From positions 1-64,000 of the forward strand of contig NZ_QTQP01000020.1 of NCBI RefSeq assembly GCF_003854275.1: a stretch of 64,000 bases of DNA. Reading direction: 5' to 3'. Both the position numbers and the translations under genes were made by a program. The notes beneath the pieces are model-generated. The model saw only the letters and a program-made list of their open reading frames with translations. It made no database searches and was not told the origin of the DNA. Shown here in pieces: positions 30,801-39,507 of the stretch (the first letter of the stretch is position 1; each line of letters starts with the position of its first letter). Source of the stretch: Burkholderia sp. Bp8963. Its GTDB lineage: Bacteria; Pseudomonadota; Gammaproteobacteria; Burkholderiales; Burkholderiaceae.

Positions 30801-31709
30801 TCAGCGCGCCATCACGCGGCGCGTGTTCTGTTCGGCGGCGACGGCCTCGCCGCGCGCCGGCACGATGCACGCGAGGAACGCGGCGATCGCGGGGCTGTTG
30901 CGGCGCGCCTTCAGGTAGTACACGTATTCGTCGATCGTCGTCGTGACGCCGCGCAGCGCGACGATCCGCAATTCCGGATGACGTTCGGCCTCGCCGAGCG
31001 GGAACAGGCTGCAGCCGACGCCGTGCAGGATCGCCTCGCGGATCGCTTCGCGGCTGCCGATCTCCGCGACGCACGCCGGTGCAGCGCCGGCCGCCGACAG
31101 GATCTCCTCGGTGCAGCGGCGCGTGACCGAGCCTTCCTCGCGGATCAGGAGCCGCACGTCGGCGAGCTGCGCCGCGTCGATTGCGTCGAAGCGCGCGAGC
31201 GGATGCGTGCGATGCACGACGAGCACGAGCGGATCGGTCGAGATCACCTGCCGGTCGAGCCCGTCCGCATCATTGCGCTGCGACGACACCGCGAGATCGA
31301 TGCGGAATTCGTGCAGCGCCTGCAGCATTTCCTCGGAGTTGCCGATCCGGCACGTGAGCGCGATCGACGGATGCGCGTTCGAGAAGCGCCCGACGGCGTC
31401 CATGATGTAGTACGGCCCCGTCGCGCCGATGCGCAACTGGCCTTCGAACAGGCCGCCGACGTTGCGCAGCATGATGTCGACCTGCGCTTCGAGCGCGATC
31501 ATCTTCTCGATCAGTGGCAGCAGCTCGATGCCGGTCTCGGTGATTTCGAGCCGGCGGCCGCTGCGATAGAACAGCTCGACGCCGTACACTTGCTCGACCT
31601 GCTTGATCTGCGCGGCGATGGTCGGCTGGCTCACGCCGAGATGCCGCGCCGCGCGCGTGATGCTGCCCTGCCTGACGGTCGCGTGGAACGCCTTCAGCTG
31701 ATCGAACAC
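30801..31709 (-). CDS. LysR-family transcriptional regulator (phosphonate-locus associated?)
   Basis: This 302-residue protein has a GTG start. The winged HTH is at residues 1-60 (FHATVRQGSITRAARHLGVSQPTIAAQIKQVE). The substrate-binding domain spans about 88-295. It is divergent from the phospholipase C gene, with a 230-bp region in between. In Burkholderia a LysR gene is often linked to 2-AEP catabolic loci, and this one lies just outside that cluster. Control of plc or phn genes is therefore plausible but unproven. Confidence 0.85.
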   Translation of the reverse strand: MFDQLKAFHATVRQGSITRAARHLGVSQPTIAAQIKQVEQVYGVELFYRSGRRLEITETGIELLPLIEKMIALEAQVDIMLRNVGGLFEGQLRIGATGPYYIMDAVGRFSNAHPSIALTCRIGNSEEMLQALHEFRIDLAVSSQRNDADGLDRQVISTDPLVLVVHRTHPLARFDAIDAAQLADVRLLIREEGSVTRRCTEEILSAAGAAPACVAEIGSREAIREAILHGVGCSLFPLGEAERHPELRIVALRGVTTTIDEYVYYLKARRNSPAIAAFLACIVPARGEAVAAEQNTRRVMAR

Positions 31710-31939
31710 GACTCCGCCTCATCCCTCTTCATGCGCGGCAGCGTAGCGCACCCATGTGTCGGCGCGGTGAAAGGCGCGTCGTGCGCGACTTCGAAAAAAA
31801 GCTGGGGATGACCACAAGAAACCTGCTGGAACCGGTCACGTCCGGGACACGCCGGTGCGGACTAATAACGGCAACGCACCGCCGCCGGCCCCGCTCAGCC
31901 GGTTGCTCGTTTCCATACCGACCCAACAGGATCCTCTCC

Positions 31940-34108
31940 ATGTCTTCGACCAACAGACGCGATTTCCTGCGCCTTGCCGCCCAGTCGGCGGGCGCGATGG
32001 CCGCCTACGCAGGCTTCCCGCCCGCGATCCGCAAGGCGCTGGCGATGCCGGCCGCGTCGCGCACCGGCACGATCCAGGACGTCGAGCACGTCGTGATCTT
32101 CATGCAGGAAAACCGCTCGTTCGACCACTACTTCGGCGGGCTGCGCGGCGTGCGCGGCTTCGACGACCCGCGCCCGCACCTGCTGCCGAGTGGTGCGCCG
32201 GTGTGGCAGCAGCCGCCCGCGTCGGTGTTCACGAAGAACTATCATTCGCGCGGCCTCGATTCGTCCGCGCCGTACGTGCTGCCGTTCTACCTCGATCCGA
32301 AGCAGACGACCGAATTCCAGCCGGGCACCAACCACGGCTGGAGCAGCGGCCACCTGGCCTGGAACAACGGCCAGTGGAACCAGTGGGTGAACCAGAAGCA
32401 GGACGTGCTGACGATGGGTTACCTGAAGCGCCAGGACCTCACCTATCACTACGCGCTGGCCGACGCGTTCACGATCTGCGACGCGTATTTCTGCTCCGCG
32501 CACGCCGACACCGCGCCGAACCGCATCTACCTGTGGACCGGCACGATCGACTCGCGCAACGTGTACGGCACGCAGCCGAACGGCCCCGGCATCGGCGAGC
32601 GCAACAACGTCAACGGCTACACGTGGACGACCTACGCGGAGCGCCTCGAGAACGCGAACGTGAGCTGGAAGGTGTACCAGGGCGGCACGGGCATCCCGGG
32701 CGACCCGACCGACAACTACACCGACAACTCGCTGATGTTCTTCAAGCGCTTCCAGGTGAAGGAAGGCGCGAGCGGCCCGCTCGTCGACAAGGGTGCATCG
32801 AACCACACGCTCGCGGAGCTGAAGGCCGACGTGCAGGCGAACCGGCTGCCGCAGGTGTCGTGGATCGTCGCGCCGTACAAGTACAGCGAGCACCCGCAGG
32901 CGTCGCCGACCGACGGCGCGTTCTACATCAACATGGTGCTCGAAGCGCTGACGTCGAACCCGGACGTGTGGGCGAAGACCGTGTTCATCCTCAACTACGA
33001 CGAGAACGACGGGCTGTTCGATCACGTCGTGCCGCCGGTGCCGCCCGTGACGAGCGGCGTGAACGGCCAGGGCGTCGTTTCGTCGAACCTGCTGGGCAAT
33101 CTCGGCGACGAGCTGCTCGACCTCGGCAAATATCCGCACGAGATGAGCCCGCTCGTGCCGGGCGCGGACCCGGGCGGGATCCAGCCGATCGGCCTCGGGC
33201 CGCGCGTGCCGCTGATCATCATCTCGCCGTGGACGAAAGGCGGCTGGGTGTGCTCGGAGACGTTCGACCACACGTCGGTGCTGCGCTTCCTCGAAGCGCG
33301 CTTCGGCGTGAAGGAGCCGAACATCAGCGCATGGCGGCGCTCGATCTGCGGCGACCTGACGTCCGCGTTCGACTTCTCCGGCAAGCCCGACACGCGCACG
33401 GTGAGCTTCACGGTGCCGCAGCACCTCGCGACGGCCGGCCAGGCGTACCAGGTGCCCGCGCAGCAGACGATGCCGGCGCAGGAAGCCGGCACGCGTCCGG
33501 CGCGCGCGCTGCCGTACGAGGTCTTCGTGCACAGCCGCGTGAACAGCCATGACGGCAACGTGTGGCTCGACTTCGCGAACACGGGCGGCGCGGGCGCCGC
33601 GTTCTACGTGTACGATCGTCGCAATCCGTCGAGCCAGCCGCGCCGCTATGCGGTGTCCGCGGGCGACAAGATCGCCGACTGCTGGAACACGTCGGTCGCG
33701 CACGGCGACTATCACCTCGCGGTGTATGGCCCGAACGGCTACGTGTGCGAGTTCCAGGGCAACACGACGCTCGCGACGGACGGCCAGCACGCGAACCCGG
33801 ACGCGAAGCTCGGCTACGACGTGCGCAACCGCCACGTGTACCTGCAGTTGCGCAACAGCGGCCGCGCGCCGTGCCGCGTGGTCGTCGACAACGCGTACAG
33901 CCATGCGCACGCGCGGTCGTACACGCTCGCGCCGGGCGAGCGCGTCGAGGATCACTTCGAGCTCAGCTCGAGCCACGGCTGGTACGACCTGAACATCGTC
34001 GCGACCACGACGGGCGGCGCCGGCGACGACAAGGTCGTGCGCCGCTTCGCCGGGCACGTCGAGACGGGCCGGCCGAGCCAGAGCGACCCGGGGCCGGTGA
34101 AGGGCTGA
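31940..34108 (+). CDS. Phosphocholine-specific phospholipase C, Tat-exported
   Basis: This 722-residue protein starts MSSTNRRDFLRLAAQSAGAMAAYAGFPP, a twin-arginine signal. The acid-phosphatase-like phosphoesterase domain begins EHVVIFMQENRSFDHYFGGLRGVRGFDD. It carries NHGWSSGHLAWNNGQWNQW and ILNYDENDGLFDHVVPP. Two C-terminal beta domains follow (about residues 520-610 and 615-700). It hydrolyses phosphatidylcholine or sphingomyelin to phosphocholine; secreted homologues are phosphate-starvation factors in Burkholderia and Pseudomonas. The frame extends 62 codons upstream without homology. It is followed by phnR, which has its own promoter. Confidence 0.93.
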   Translation: MSSTNRRDFLRLAAQSAGAMAAYAGFPPAIRKALAMPAASRTGTIQDVEHVVIFMQENRSFDHYFGGLRGVRGFDDPRPHLLPSGAPVWQQPPASVFTKNYHSRGLDSSAPYVLPFYLDPKQTTEFQPGTNHGWSSGHLAWNNGQWNQWVNQKQDVLTMGYLKRQDLTYHYALADAFTICDAYFCSAHADTAPNRIYLWTGTIDSRNVYGTQPNGPGIGERNNVNGYTWTTYAERLENANVSWKVYQGGTGIPGDPTDNYTDNSLMFFKRFQVKEGASGPLVDKGASNHTLAELKADVQANRLPQVSWIVAPYKYSEHPQASPTDGAFYINMVLEALTSNPDVWAKTVFILNYDENDGLFDHVVPPVPPVTSGVNGQGVVSSNLLGNLGDELLDLGKYPHEMSPLVPGADPGGIQPIGLGPRVPLIIISPWTKGGWVCSETFDHTSVLRFLEARFGVKEPNISAWRRSICGDLTSAFDFSGKPDTRTVSFTVPQHLATAGQAYQVPAQQTMPAQEAGTRPARALPYEVFVHSRVNSHDGNVWLDFANTGGAGAAFYVYDRRNPSSQPRRYAVSAGDKIADCWNTSVAHGDYHLAVYGPNGYVCEFQGNTTLATDGQHANPDAKLGYDVRNRHVYLQLRNSGRAPCRVVVDNAYSHAHARSYTLAPGERVEDHFELSSSHGWYDLNIVATTTGGAGDDKVVRRFAGHVETGRPSQSDPGPVKG

Positions 34109-34213
34109 GCGGCGTGTGTCGCGATGCCGGCGGCACGCGTTTGCCGGCATCGCGGCCTCGGTCACGGTCTCCATCGAGATCCCACTCGGGATTGGCGTTT
34201 GGAGACTGAAAAC

Positions 34214-34242
34214 TGTTGACAATGTGTCGGGCCGAAGGTATA
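34214..34242 (+). promoter_or_regulatory. Sigma-70 promoter of phnR, with a shared TGTTGACAAT motif
   Basis: Near-consensus TTGACA, 17-bp spacer and TATACA (about 34214-34242), with the -35 embedded in TGTTGACAAT. The same 10-mer recurs in the phnS/phnA divergent promoter. It is a candidate PhnR autoregulatory site. Confidence 0.7.
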
Positions 34243-34304
34243 CAAGGATCATTCGCCGATCTGGCGCCCTCGTTTTCCACCGCAGCCCCGCTGCCTGCCC
34301 GACC

Positions 34305-35033
34305 ATGACAGCCCCGAACGCGCTCAACGCCATCGAACTCCTGCAGAGCCAGTCGCTTGCGATGATCGTCCAGGACATGCTCGAGCGGGCGATCGTGTCC
34401 GGCGAATATGCGCCCGGCGAGAAACTCAACGAAGTCGACATCGCGACGAAGCTGAACGTGTCGCGCGGCCCCGTGCGCGAGGCGTTCCGCGCGCTCGAGC
34501 AGGCGGGCCTGCTGCGCAACGAGAAGAACCGCGGCGTGACGGTGCGCGTCGTGCCGCTGCGCGAAGCCGAGGAGATCTACGAAGTGCGCGCGATGCTCGA
34601 CGAGTCGGTCGCGCGCGCGCTCGCGAAGCGCATCTCGCCCGACACGCTGAAGGTGCTGAAGGGCATCATCCAGTCGATGAAGGACGCCGCGAAGACGCAT
34701 GACGTTACGCGCTATACCGAGCTCAACGTGCAGTTCCACGACGCGATGGTCGTCGGCGTCGGCAACACGCACCTGACCGATACCTACCGCCGGCTCGTGC
34801 GGCAGCTCGGGCTGCTGCGGCAGGCGGCGATCGAGGCCGAGCACGATGCGCTGTCGGTGTCGGCGGCCGAGCACGAGAAGATCGTGCAGGCGCTCGGTAA
34901 CGGCGACGAGGAGAAGGCGGTCGCGCTCGTGCGCGAGCACGTCGCGCACGGCCTCGCACGGATGCGCCGCACGCACGAGCAGGGCCTGCCGGCAACCGGC
35001 AAGGCGGCTCGCGAGAAGACGGCGCGGGTGTGA
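34305..35033 (+). CDS. phnR: GntR-family phosphonate-utilisation regulator
   Basis: This 242-residue GntR/FadR-type repressor has an N-terminal winged HTH (about 20-85: MLERAIVSGEYAPGEKLNEVDIATKLNVSRGPVREAFRALEQAGLL). The C-terminal FCD ligand-binding domain (about 95-225) carries the metal-binding Asp/His pattern (…FHDAMV…, …EHEKIV…, REHVAHG). Linkage to the 2-AEP genes matches the Burkholderia-specific PhnR group. The chosen ATG follows a promoter at 34214-34242; the upstream 63 codons of open frame overlap that promoter and are rejected. It ends at a shared bidirectional terminator. Confidence 0.88.
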   Translation: MTAPNALNAIELLQSQSLAMIVQDMLERAIVSGEYAPGEKLNEVDIATKLNVSRGPVREAFRALEQAGLLRNEKNRGVTVRVVPLREAEEIYEVRAMLDESVARALAKRISPDTLKVLKGIIQSMKDAAKTHDVTRYTELNVQFHDAMVVGVGNTHLTDTYRRLVRQLGLLRQAAIEAEHDALSVSAAEHEKIVQALGNGDEEKAVALVREHVAHGLARMRRTHEQGLPATGKAAREKTARV

Positions 35034-35057
35034 GCGCCGCACGCATCGCGGGAACAG

Positions 35058-35087
35058 AACAAAGGGCGCTGCGAAGCGCCCTTTGTT
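35058..35087. terminator. Bidirectional terminator between phnR and the FAD oxidoreductase
   Basis: A perfect 13-bp stem AACAAAGGGCGCT / AGCGCCCTTTGTT with a GCGA loop sits between two convergent genes. Confidence 0.8.
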
Positions 35088-35108
35088 CATGGTGCACGAC
35101 TGACGCAC

Positions 35109-36497
35109 CTACGCCTTGTCCGCCTTCCCCGCCGCGCTCGCGAGCTTCGACAGCCACGTATCGACGATCCACGGCTGCCGGTTTGCGTCCTCCGCGCGCT
35201 CCTTGCGACGGATCGCGTTGCGCACCACATGCGAGCCGACATAGCGCAACGGCTCCAGCGGGAAATGTCCGAGCGGGCCCTGCGTGAGCGGGCTGCGCGT
35301 CCACGCGTTGTCGAGATCGAGCACGAGCGACGACAGGATCTGCCCGCCCATGTAGGTCGGCCCCACGCCGTTGCCCGAATAGCCGAAGCCGTAGAACACG
35401 TTCGGTGCGCCGTCGAGGCGGCCGAAGAACGGAAAGCCCGTCACCGAGCGGTCCGACGGGCCGTTCCAGCTCGCGGTGATCGGCACGCCGGCGAGCGACG
35501 GGAAGAACGCGCGCAGGCTCTGCGTGAGCTGCGCCTCGTACGGCGAGCGCTGGTCGAACACCGGCGCGATGCGCCCGCGCCACGCGAACGTGTTGCCGCC
35601 CTTGCCGAGCATCAGCCGACCGTCCGGCGTGCTGCGGTAGTAGTACACGAAGATCCGCGAATCGAGCACCGACACACCGTCGGCGAGCCCCGTCTTCGCG
35701 AGCAGCTCCGGACACTTCTCGGTGATGACCATGTCGCTCGACACGACCGCGATCGTGCGCGCGAACTGCGGGAAGCGGCTCGCCATCCACGCGTTGATCG
35801 CGAACACGAGCTTGCCGGCGGTGACGCTGCCGGCCGGCGTGCGCACGACGACCTGCGGGCCCGGCGTGAAGTCGAGCATCGGCGTGCGCTCGTGGATCCG
35901 GATGCCCATCGCGAGCGCGACGCGGCGCAGCCCGCGCACGAGCTTGCCCGGATGCACGGTCGCGGCGATCGGCGAATACACGCCGTCGAGATTGCGCGCC
36001 GAGCCCGAGCGGCGCGCGACTTCGGCCGGCGGCAGCGGCTCGTAGCTGTGGATCCCGCACGCGGCGAGCGCGTCGAGCACCGGCGCGAGCGTGCCGACCT
36101 GCGCGGGCGACGTCGCCGTGTACAGCGTGCCGTCGAGCCGCAGCTCCGCGTCGATGCCGTGTGCGCGGCAGAACTCGGCGATGTGCTGCACCGCCGCCTC
36201 GGACGCCTTCACGAGCCGCACCGCCTCGGCCTCGCCGAACAGGCGCCGCAGCGTCAGGAATTTCGCGGACCACGTGAGCAGGCAGCCGCCGTTGCGGCCG
36301 CTCGCGCCCGCGCCGCACAGGTCGCCTTCGAGTATAACGATGTCGAGCGCGGGGTTCTGCTGCTTGGCCTGGATCGCCGTCCAGAGCCCCGTGAACCCGC
36401 CGCCGACGATGCAGACGTCGGCTTTCGCCGCACCTTGCAGCGCGGGGGCGAGATCGCCGTCGTTGAAGAGCGCTTGTTCGATCCAGAAGGGACGCAT
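35109..36497 (-). CDS. FAD-dependent aminophosphonate-associated oxidoreductase
   Basis: This 462-residue DAO-type flavoprotein has the dinucleotide motif VCIVGGGFTGLWTAIQ at about residues 29-45. DIVILEGDLCGAGASGRNGGCLL follows it (FAD-binding GxGASGRNGG). A C-terminal substrate domain contains GYSGNGVGPTYMGG. It is the last gene of the phnSTUVW operon, 97 nt after phnW. Members of this group recur in 2-AEP clusters and are proposed to oxidise aminophosphonates (2-AEP or its N-methyl form) directly to phosphonoacetaldehyde. The exact substrate here is inference. The preceding in-frame GTG (36500) is a less likely start. Confidence 0.85.
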   Translation of the reverse strand: MRPFWIEQALFNDGDLAPALQGAAKADVCIVGGGFTGLWTAIQAKQQNPALDIVILEGDLCGAGASGRNGGCLLTWSAKFLTLRRLFGEAEAVRLVKASEAAVQHIAEFCRAHGIDAELRLDGTLYTATSPAQVGTLAPVLDALAACGIHSYEPLPPAEVARRSGSARNLDGVYSPIAATVHPGKLVRGLRRVALAMGIRIHERTPMLDFTPGPQVVVRTPAGSVTAGKLVFAINAWMASRFPQFARTIAVVSSDMVITEKCPELLAKTGLADGVSVLDSRIFVYYYRSTPDGRLMLGKGGNTFAWRGRIAPVFDQRSPYEAQLTQSLRAFFPSLAGVPITASWNGPSDRSVTGFPFFGRLDGAPNVFYGFGYSGNGVGPTYMGGQILSSLVLDLDNAWTRSPLTQGPLGHFPLEPLRYVGSHVVRNAIRRKERAEDANRQPWIVDTWLSKLASAAGKADKA

Positions 36498-36594
36498 CAC
36501 GTGTTTCGCTTGAATGGAAAAGCGGCCGTGTCGCGCACGGCCGGATCAACGGGAGGGCGGGCCGCGCATCGCAACCGATGCGCGGCCCGGCAGA

Positions 36595-37725
36595 TCACGC
36601 CGCGGCTTCGGCGGACACCCGCCGCACGCCCATCACGCGCAGCGTGTCGGCGATCGCGGCGACGGCGCCCGGAATGCCCGCTTCGCCGAAATGCCCGATG
36701 CAGCCGATGCGGAACGTCTCGACCTCAGTCAGCTTGCCCGGATACAGAATGTAGCCGCGCTTTTTGACCTCCTGATAAAACGTCTTGAAGTCGTAGTTCG
36801 GATCGTCCGGCGCGTGGAACGTGACGATGATCGGCGCCTGCACCGACGCATCGAGGAACGGGCGGAAGCCGAGCGCCATCATCCCGTCGATCAGCGCGCG
36901 ATAGTTGCGCACGTAGCGGCCGCCGCGCGCGGCGAGCCCGCCTTCGTCGAGGTACTGCGTGAGCGCGGCGTCGAGCGCGGCGACGACGTGCGTCGGCGGC
37001 GTGAAGCGCCATTGCGTCGTGCGCTGCATGTACGTCCACTGATCGTACAGGTCCATGCTCAGCGAATGGCTGTTGCCTTCGCAGCGTTCGAGCGTGCTGC
37101 GCTTCACGATCACGAAACCCATGCCCGGCACGCCCTCGAGACACTTGCCGGACGCCGCGATCACCGCGTCGAACGGTGTCGTGCGCGCGTCGATGTCGAT
37201 CGCGCCGAACGAGCTCATTGCGTCGACGATCAGCCCGCGGCCATGCTTCGCGACGATCTTCGCGATCTCGTGCAGCGGATTCAGCACGCCGGTGCCCGTC
37301 TCGCAATGCACGAGCGCGACATGTGTGATGCCCGGGTCCGCGGCCAGCGCGCGATCGACGTCGGCCGGGTCGACGCGGCATGCCTCGGTGTAGTCGATCG
37401 TCGTCAGCGTGCGGCCGAGCACGCGGCAGATTTTCGCGATGCGCTGGCAGTACGCGCCGTTGTTCGGCACGAGCACGTGGCCGTTGCGCGGCACGAGCGT
37501 GCCGATTGCCGCTTCGACCGAGAACGTGCCGCTGCCCTGCAGCGGCACGCATTCATGTGTGCCTTCGCCGTGCACGATCTGCAGGATGCGTTCGCGCAGG
37601 CGCGCGGTGATCGCGTTGAAGTCGCTGTCCCACGACCCCCAGTCGCGCAGCATCGCTTCGCGCGTGCGGTCGGAAGTCGTCAGCGGGCCGGGGGTGAGCA
37701 GGATGGGCTGGGCGGCGAGCGTCAT
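36595..37725 (-). CDS. phnW: 2-aminoethylphosphonate-pyruvate transaminase
   Basis: This 376-residue PLP enzyme (class V aminotransferase) converts 2-AEP and pyruvate to phosphonoacetaldehyde and L-alanine. Features are [25 protein letters not shown] at the start, and [13 protein letters not shown] with the PLP-pairing Asp168. The Schiff-base Lys194 is in [10 protein letters not shown]. The C-terminal [10 protein letters not shown] is also present. AAGGAGACACC precedes the chosen ATG; ten further upstream codons are rejected. In-operon neighbours supply uptake and the next oxidation step. Confidence 0.96.
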   Translation of the reverse strand: MTLAAQPILLTPGPLTTSDRTREAMLRDWGSWDSDFNAITARLRERILQIVHGEGTHECVPLQGSGTFSVEAAIGTLVPRNGHVLVPNNGAYCQRIAKICRVLGRTLTTIDYTEACRVDPADVDRALAADPGITHVALVHCETGTGVLNPLHEIAKIVAKHGRGLIVDAMSSFGAIDIDARTTPFDAVIAASGKCLEGVPGMGFVIVKRSTLERCEGNSHSLSMDLYDQWTYMQRTTQWRFTPPTHVVAALDAALTQYLDEGGLAARGGRYVRNYRALIDGMMALGFRPFLDASVQAPIIVTFHAPDDPNYDFKTFYQEVKKRGYILYPGKLTEVETFRIGCIGHFGEAGIPGAVAAIADTLRVMGVRRVSAEAAA

Positions 37726-37773
37726 GGTGTCTCCTTGATGAAGTCGAAACGTCACGGGAATACGGTGGGGGAT

Positions 37774-39507
37774 TCAGCGGCGATGCGGGTTGCGCCACGC
37801 CTGCGTGCGGCGCAACAGGCGGTGCGACACGCACGCGAACAGCAGACACGCGCACGACGAGGTCGCGAGCACGAGCGTCGCCATCGCGGCGGCCGGGCCG
37901 ATCTGGCCGGCATCGTCGAGGTTCAGGATCGCGACCGACGCGGGCTGCGTGTCCGGCGAATAGAGGAACGCGACCGCCGAGACGGTCGTCATCCCGTTCA
38001 CGAACAGGTAGCGCGCGATCAGCAGGATCGCGGGCAGGCACACGGGCACGGTCACGCGCAGGAAGGTCTTGTAGAACGGCACCTTCAGCGATGCCGACAC
38101 CGCTTCGAACTCGCTGTCGATCTGGCGCAGTGCGGTGACCGCGGTCAGATGGCTCGACGAGTAGTAGTGGACGACGGTGACGATCGCGAGCAGCGCGAGC
38201 GACCCGTACAGCCCGTTCAGCGGATTGCCGGGCGCGTTGAACAGGAAGATGTAGCTGATGCCGAGCACGAGGCCCGGCACGCCCATCGGCAGGATCGCGC
38301 ACAGGCTGATGAAGCCGCGCAGCCAGCGCGCGCCGCGGGTCTTCTCGATCAGGTAGGCGCTGCCGAACACGACGATCGTGCCGCCGATCGCGACCGTGGC
38401 CGCCATCCGCAGGCTGTTCTTGTACGCGTCGAAGATGCCGCCCGCGATCAGGCCCATCTCGTAGTGCTGCAGCCCGAGCCGCATCTGGTACGGCCAGAAC
38501 TTGACGAACGACGCGAACACCGAGATCCCGACCACCGCGACGAAGAACGCGCACACGACGCCGCAGTACGCGAGCATCGCGAGATCGAAGCCGCGCGACG
38601 GCTTCGGCTGGTATGGCGTCGAGCGCGCGCCGAGCTGCGACTGCTGGCGGCGGCGGATGAAAAAGTCGATGCCGAACGCGATCAGCGCCGGGAACAGCAG
38701 CATCAGGCTCACGACCGCGCTGCGGTTGAAGTCCTGCAGGCCGATGATCAGCTTGTAGATGTCGGTCGACAGCACGTTGTACGAGCCACCGATCACGACC
38801 GGCACGCCGAAATCGTTGATGCACATCGTGAACGACACCATCGTCGCGCTGATCAGCCCGTATTTCGCGCCGGGCAGCGTGATCGTGAAGAACTTGCGTA
38901 TGCGGCTCGTGCCCATCGCGTCGGCCGCTTCGTAGAGCCGGCCGTCGGCGAGCGACAGCGCGGTCACGAGGATCATCAGCACGTGCGGGAACGATGCGTA
39001 CACCATGCTCGCGACGATGCCCGGCAGCCCGTAGATCGAATGGCCGTGCAGCAGCGGCTTCAGCAGCCCCGCGTTGCCGAACCAGTAGATGAACGACACG
39101 GCGGACAACAGCGTCGGCGCGAGCAGCGGCAGCAGCGCGATCGTACGCGCCGCGTTTTTCAGCGGCATGCACGAGCGCGTCAGCGCATACGCGAATGTGA
39201 ACGCCATCGGCACGACGATCGACGTGACGAGCGCGCCGACCGTCAGCGAATGCAGCATTGAGCGCAGCACGCCGCTGTCTTCGAGATACTGCGCGAAGTT
39301 GTGCAGGCCGACGAAATGCCCGTCCGCGTCGACGAAGCATTTCTGCACGACGAGCGCGAGCGGCAGCAGCAGGAACAGCGACAGCAGCGCGGCCATCGTC
39401 AGCAATGCAAGCTGCGCGACGCGGTCGTGCCAGTGGGTCAACTGCCGCACGTCGGCAGGGGCAGGGGCGGGGGCGCCGCGGCGGCGCTCGGTCAGCACGG
39501 CACTCAT
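37774..39507 (-). CDS. phnUV: 2-AEP ABC transporter permease (fused two-permease protein)
   Basis: This 577-residue protein contains two complete binding-protein-dependent permease halves in one chain, each with about six TMs. The first half spans about 35-290 and the second about 315-565, each with an EAA loop (LYEAADAMGTSRIRKFF and EFEAVSASLKVPFYKTF). In other bacteria the halves are encoded as separate phnU and phnV. It pairs with PhnT and PhnS for 2-AEP import. Its ATG overlaps the phnT stop (ATGA), implying coupled translation. Confidence 0.9.
   Translation of the reverse strand: MSAVLTERRRGAPAPAPADVRQLTHWHDRVAQLALLTMAALLSLFLLLPLALVVQKCFVDADGHFVGLHNFAQYLEDSGVLRSMLHSLTVGALVTSIVVPMAFTFAYALTRSCMPLKNAARTIALLPLLAPTLLSAVSFIYWFGNAGLLKPLLHGHSIYGLPGIVASMVYASFPHVLMILVTALSLADGRLYEAADAMGTSRIRKFFTITLPGAKYGLISATMVSFTMCINDFGVPVVIGGSYNVLSTDIYKLIIGLQDFNRSAVVSLMLLFPALIAFGIDFFIRRRQQSQLGARSTPYQPKPSRGFDLAMLAYCGVVCAFFVAVVGISVFASFVKFWPYQMRLGLQHYEMGLIAGGIFDAYKNSLRMAATVAIGGTIVVFGSAYLIEKTRGARWLRGFISLCAILPMGVPGLVLGISYIFLFNAPGNPLNGLYGSLALLAIVTVVHYYSSSHLTAVTALRQIDSEFEAVSASLKVPFYKTFLRVTVPVCLPAILLIARYLFVNGMTTVSAVAFLYSPDTQPASVAILNLDDAGQIGPAAAMATLVLATSSCACLLFACVSHRLLRRTQAWRNPHRR

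Noticed and set aside
36514-39261. 915-codon plus-strand frame rich in Arg/His/Asp
   Set aside because: Shadow of phnW and phnUV, typical of high-GC3 antisense frames; the same applies to the 874-codon antisense frame over the phospholipase C gene.
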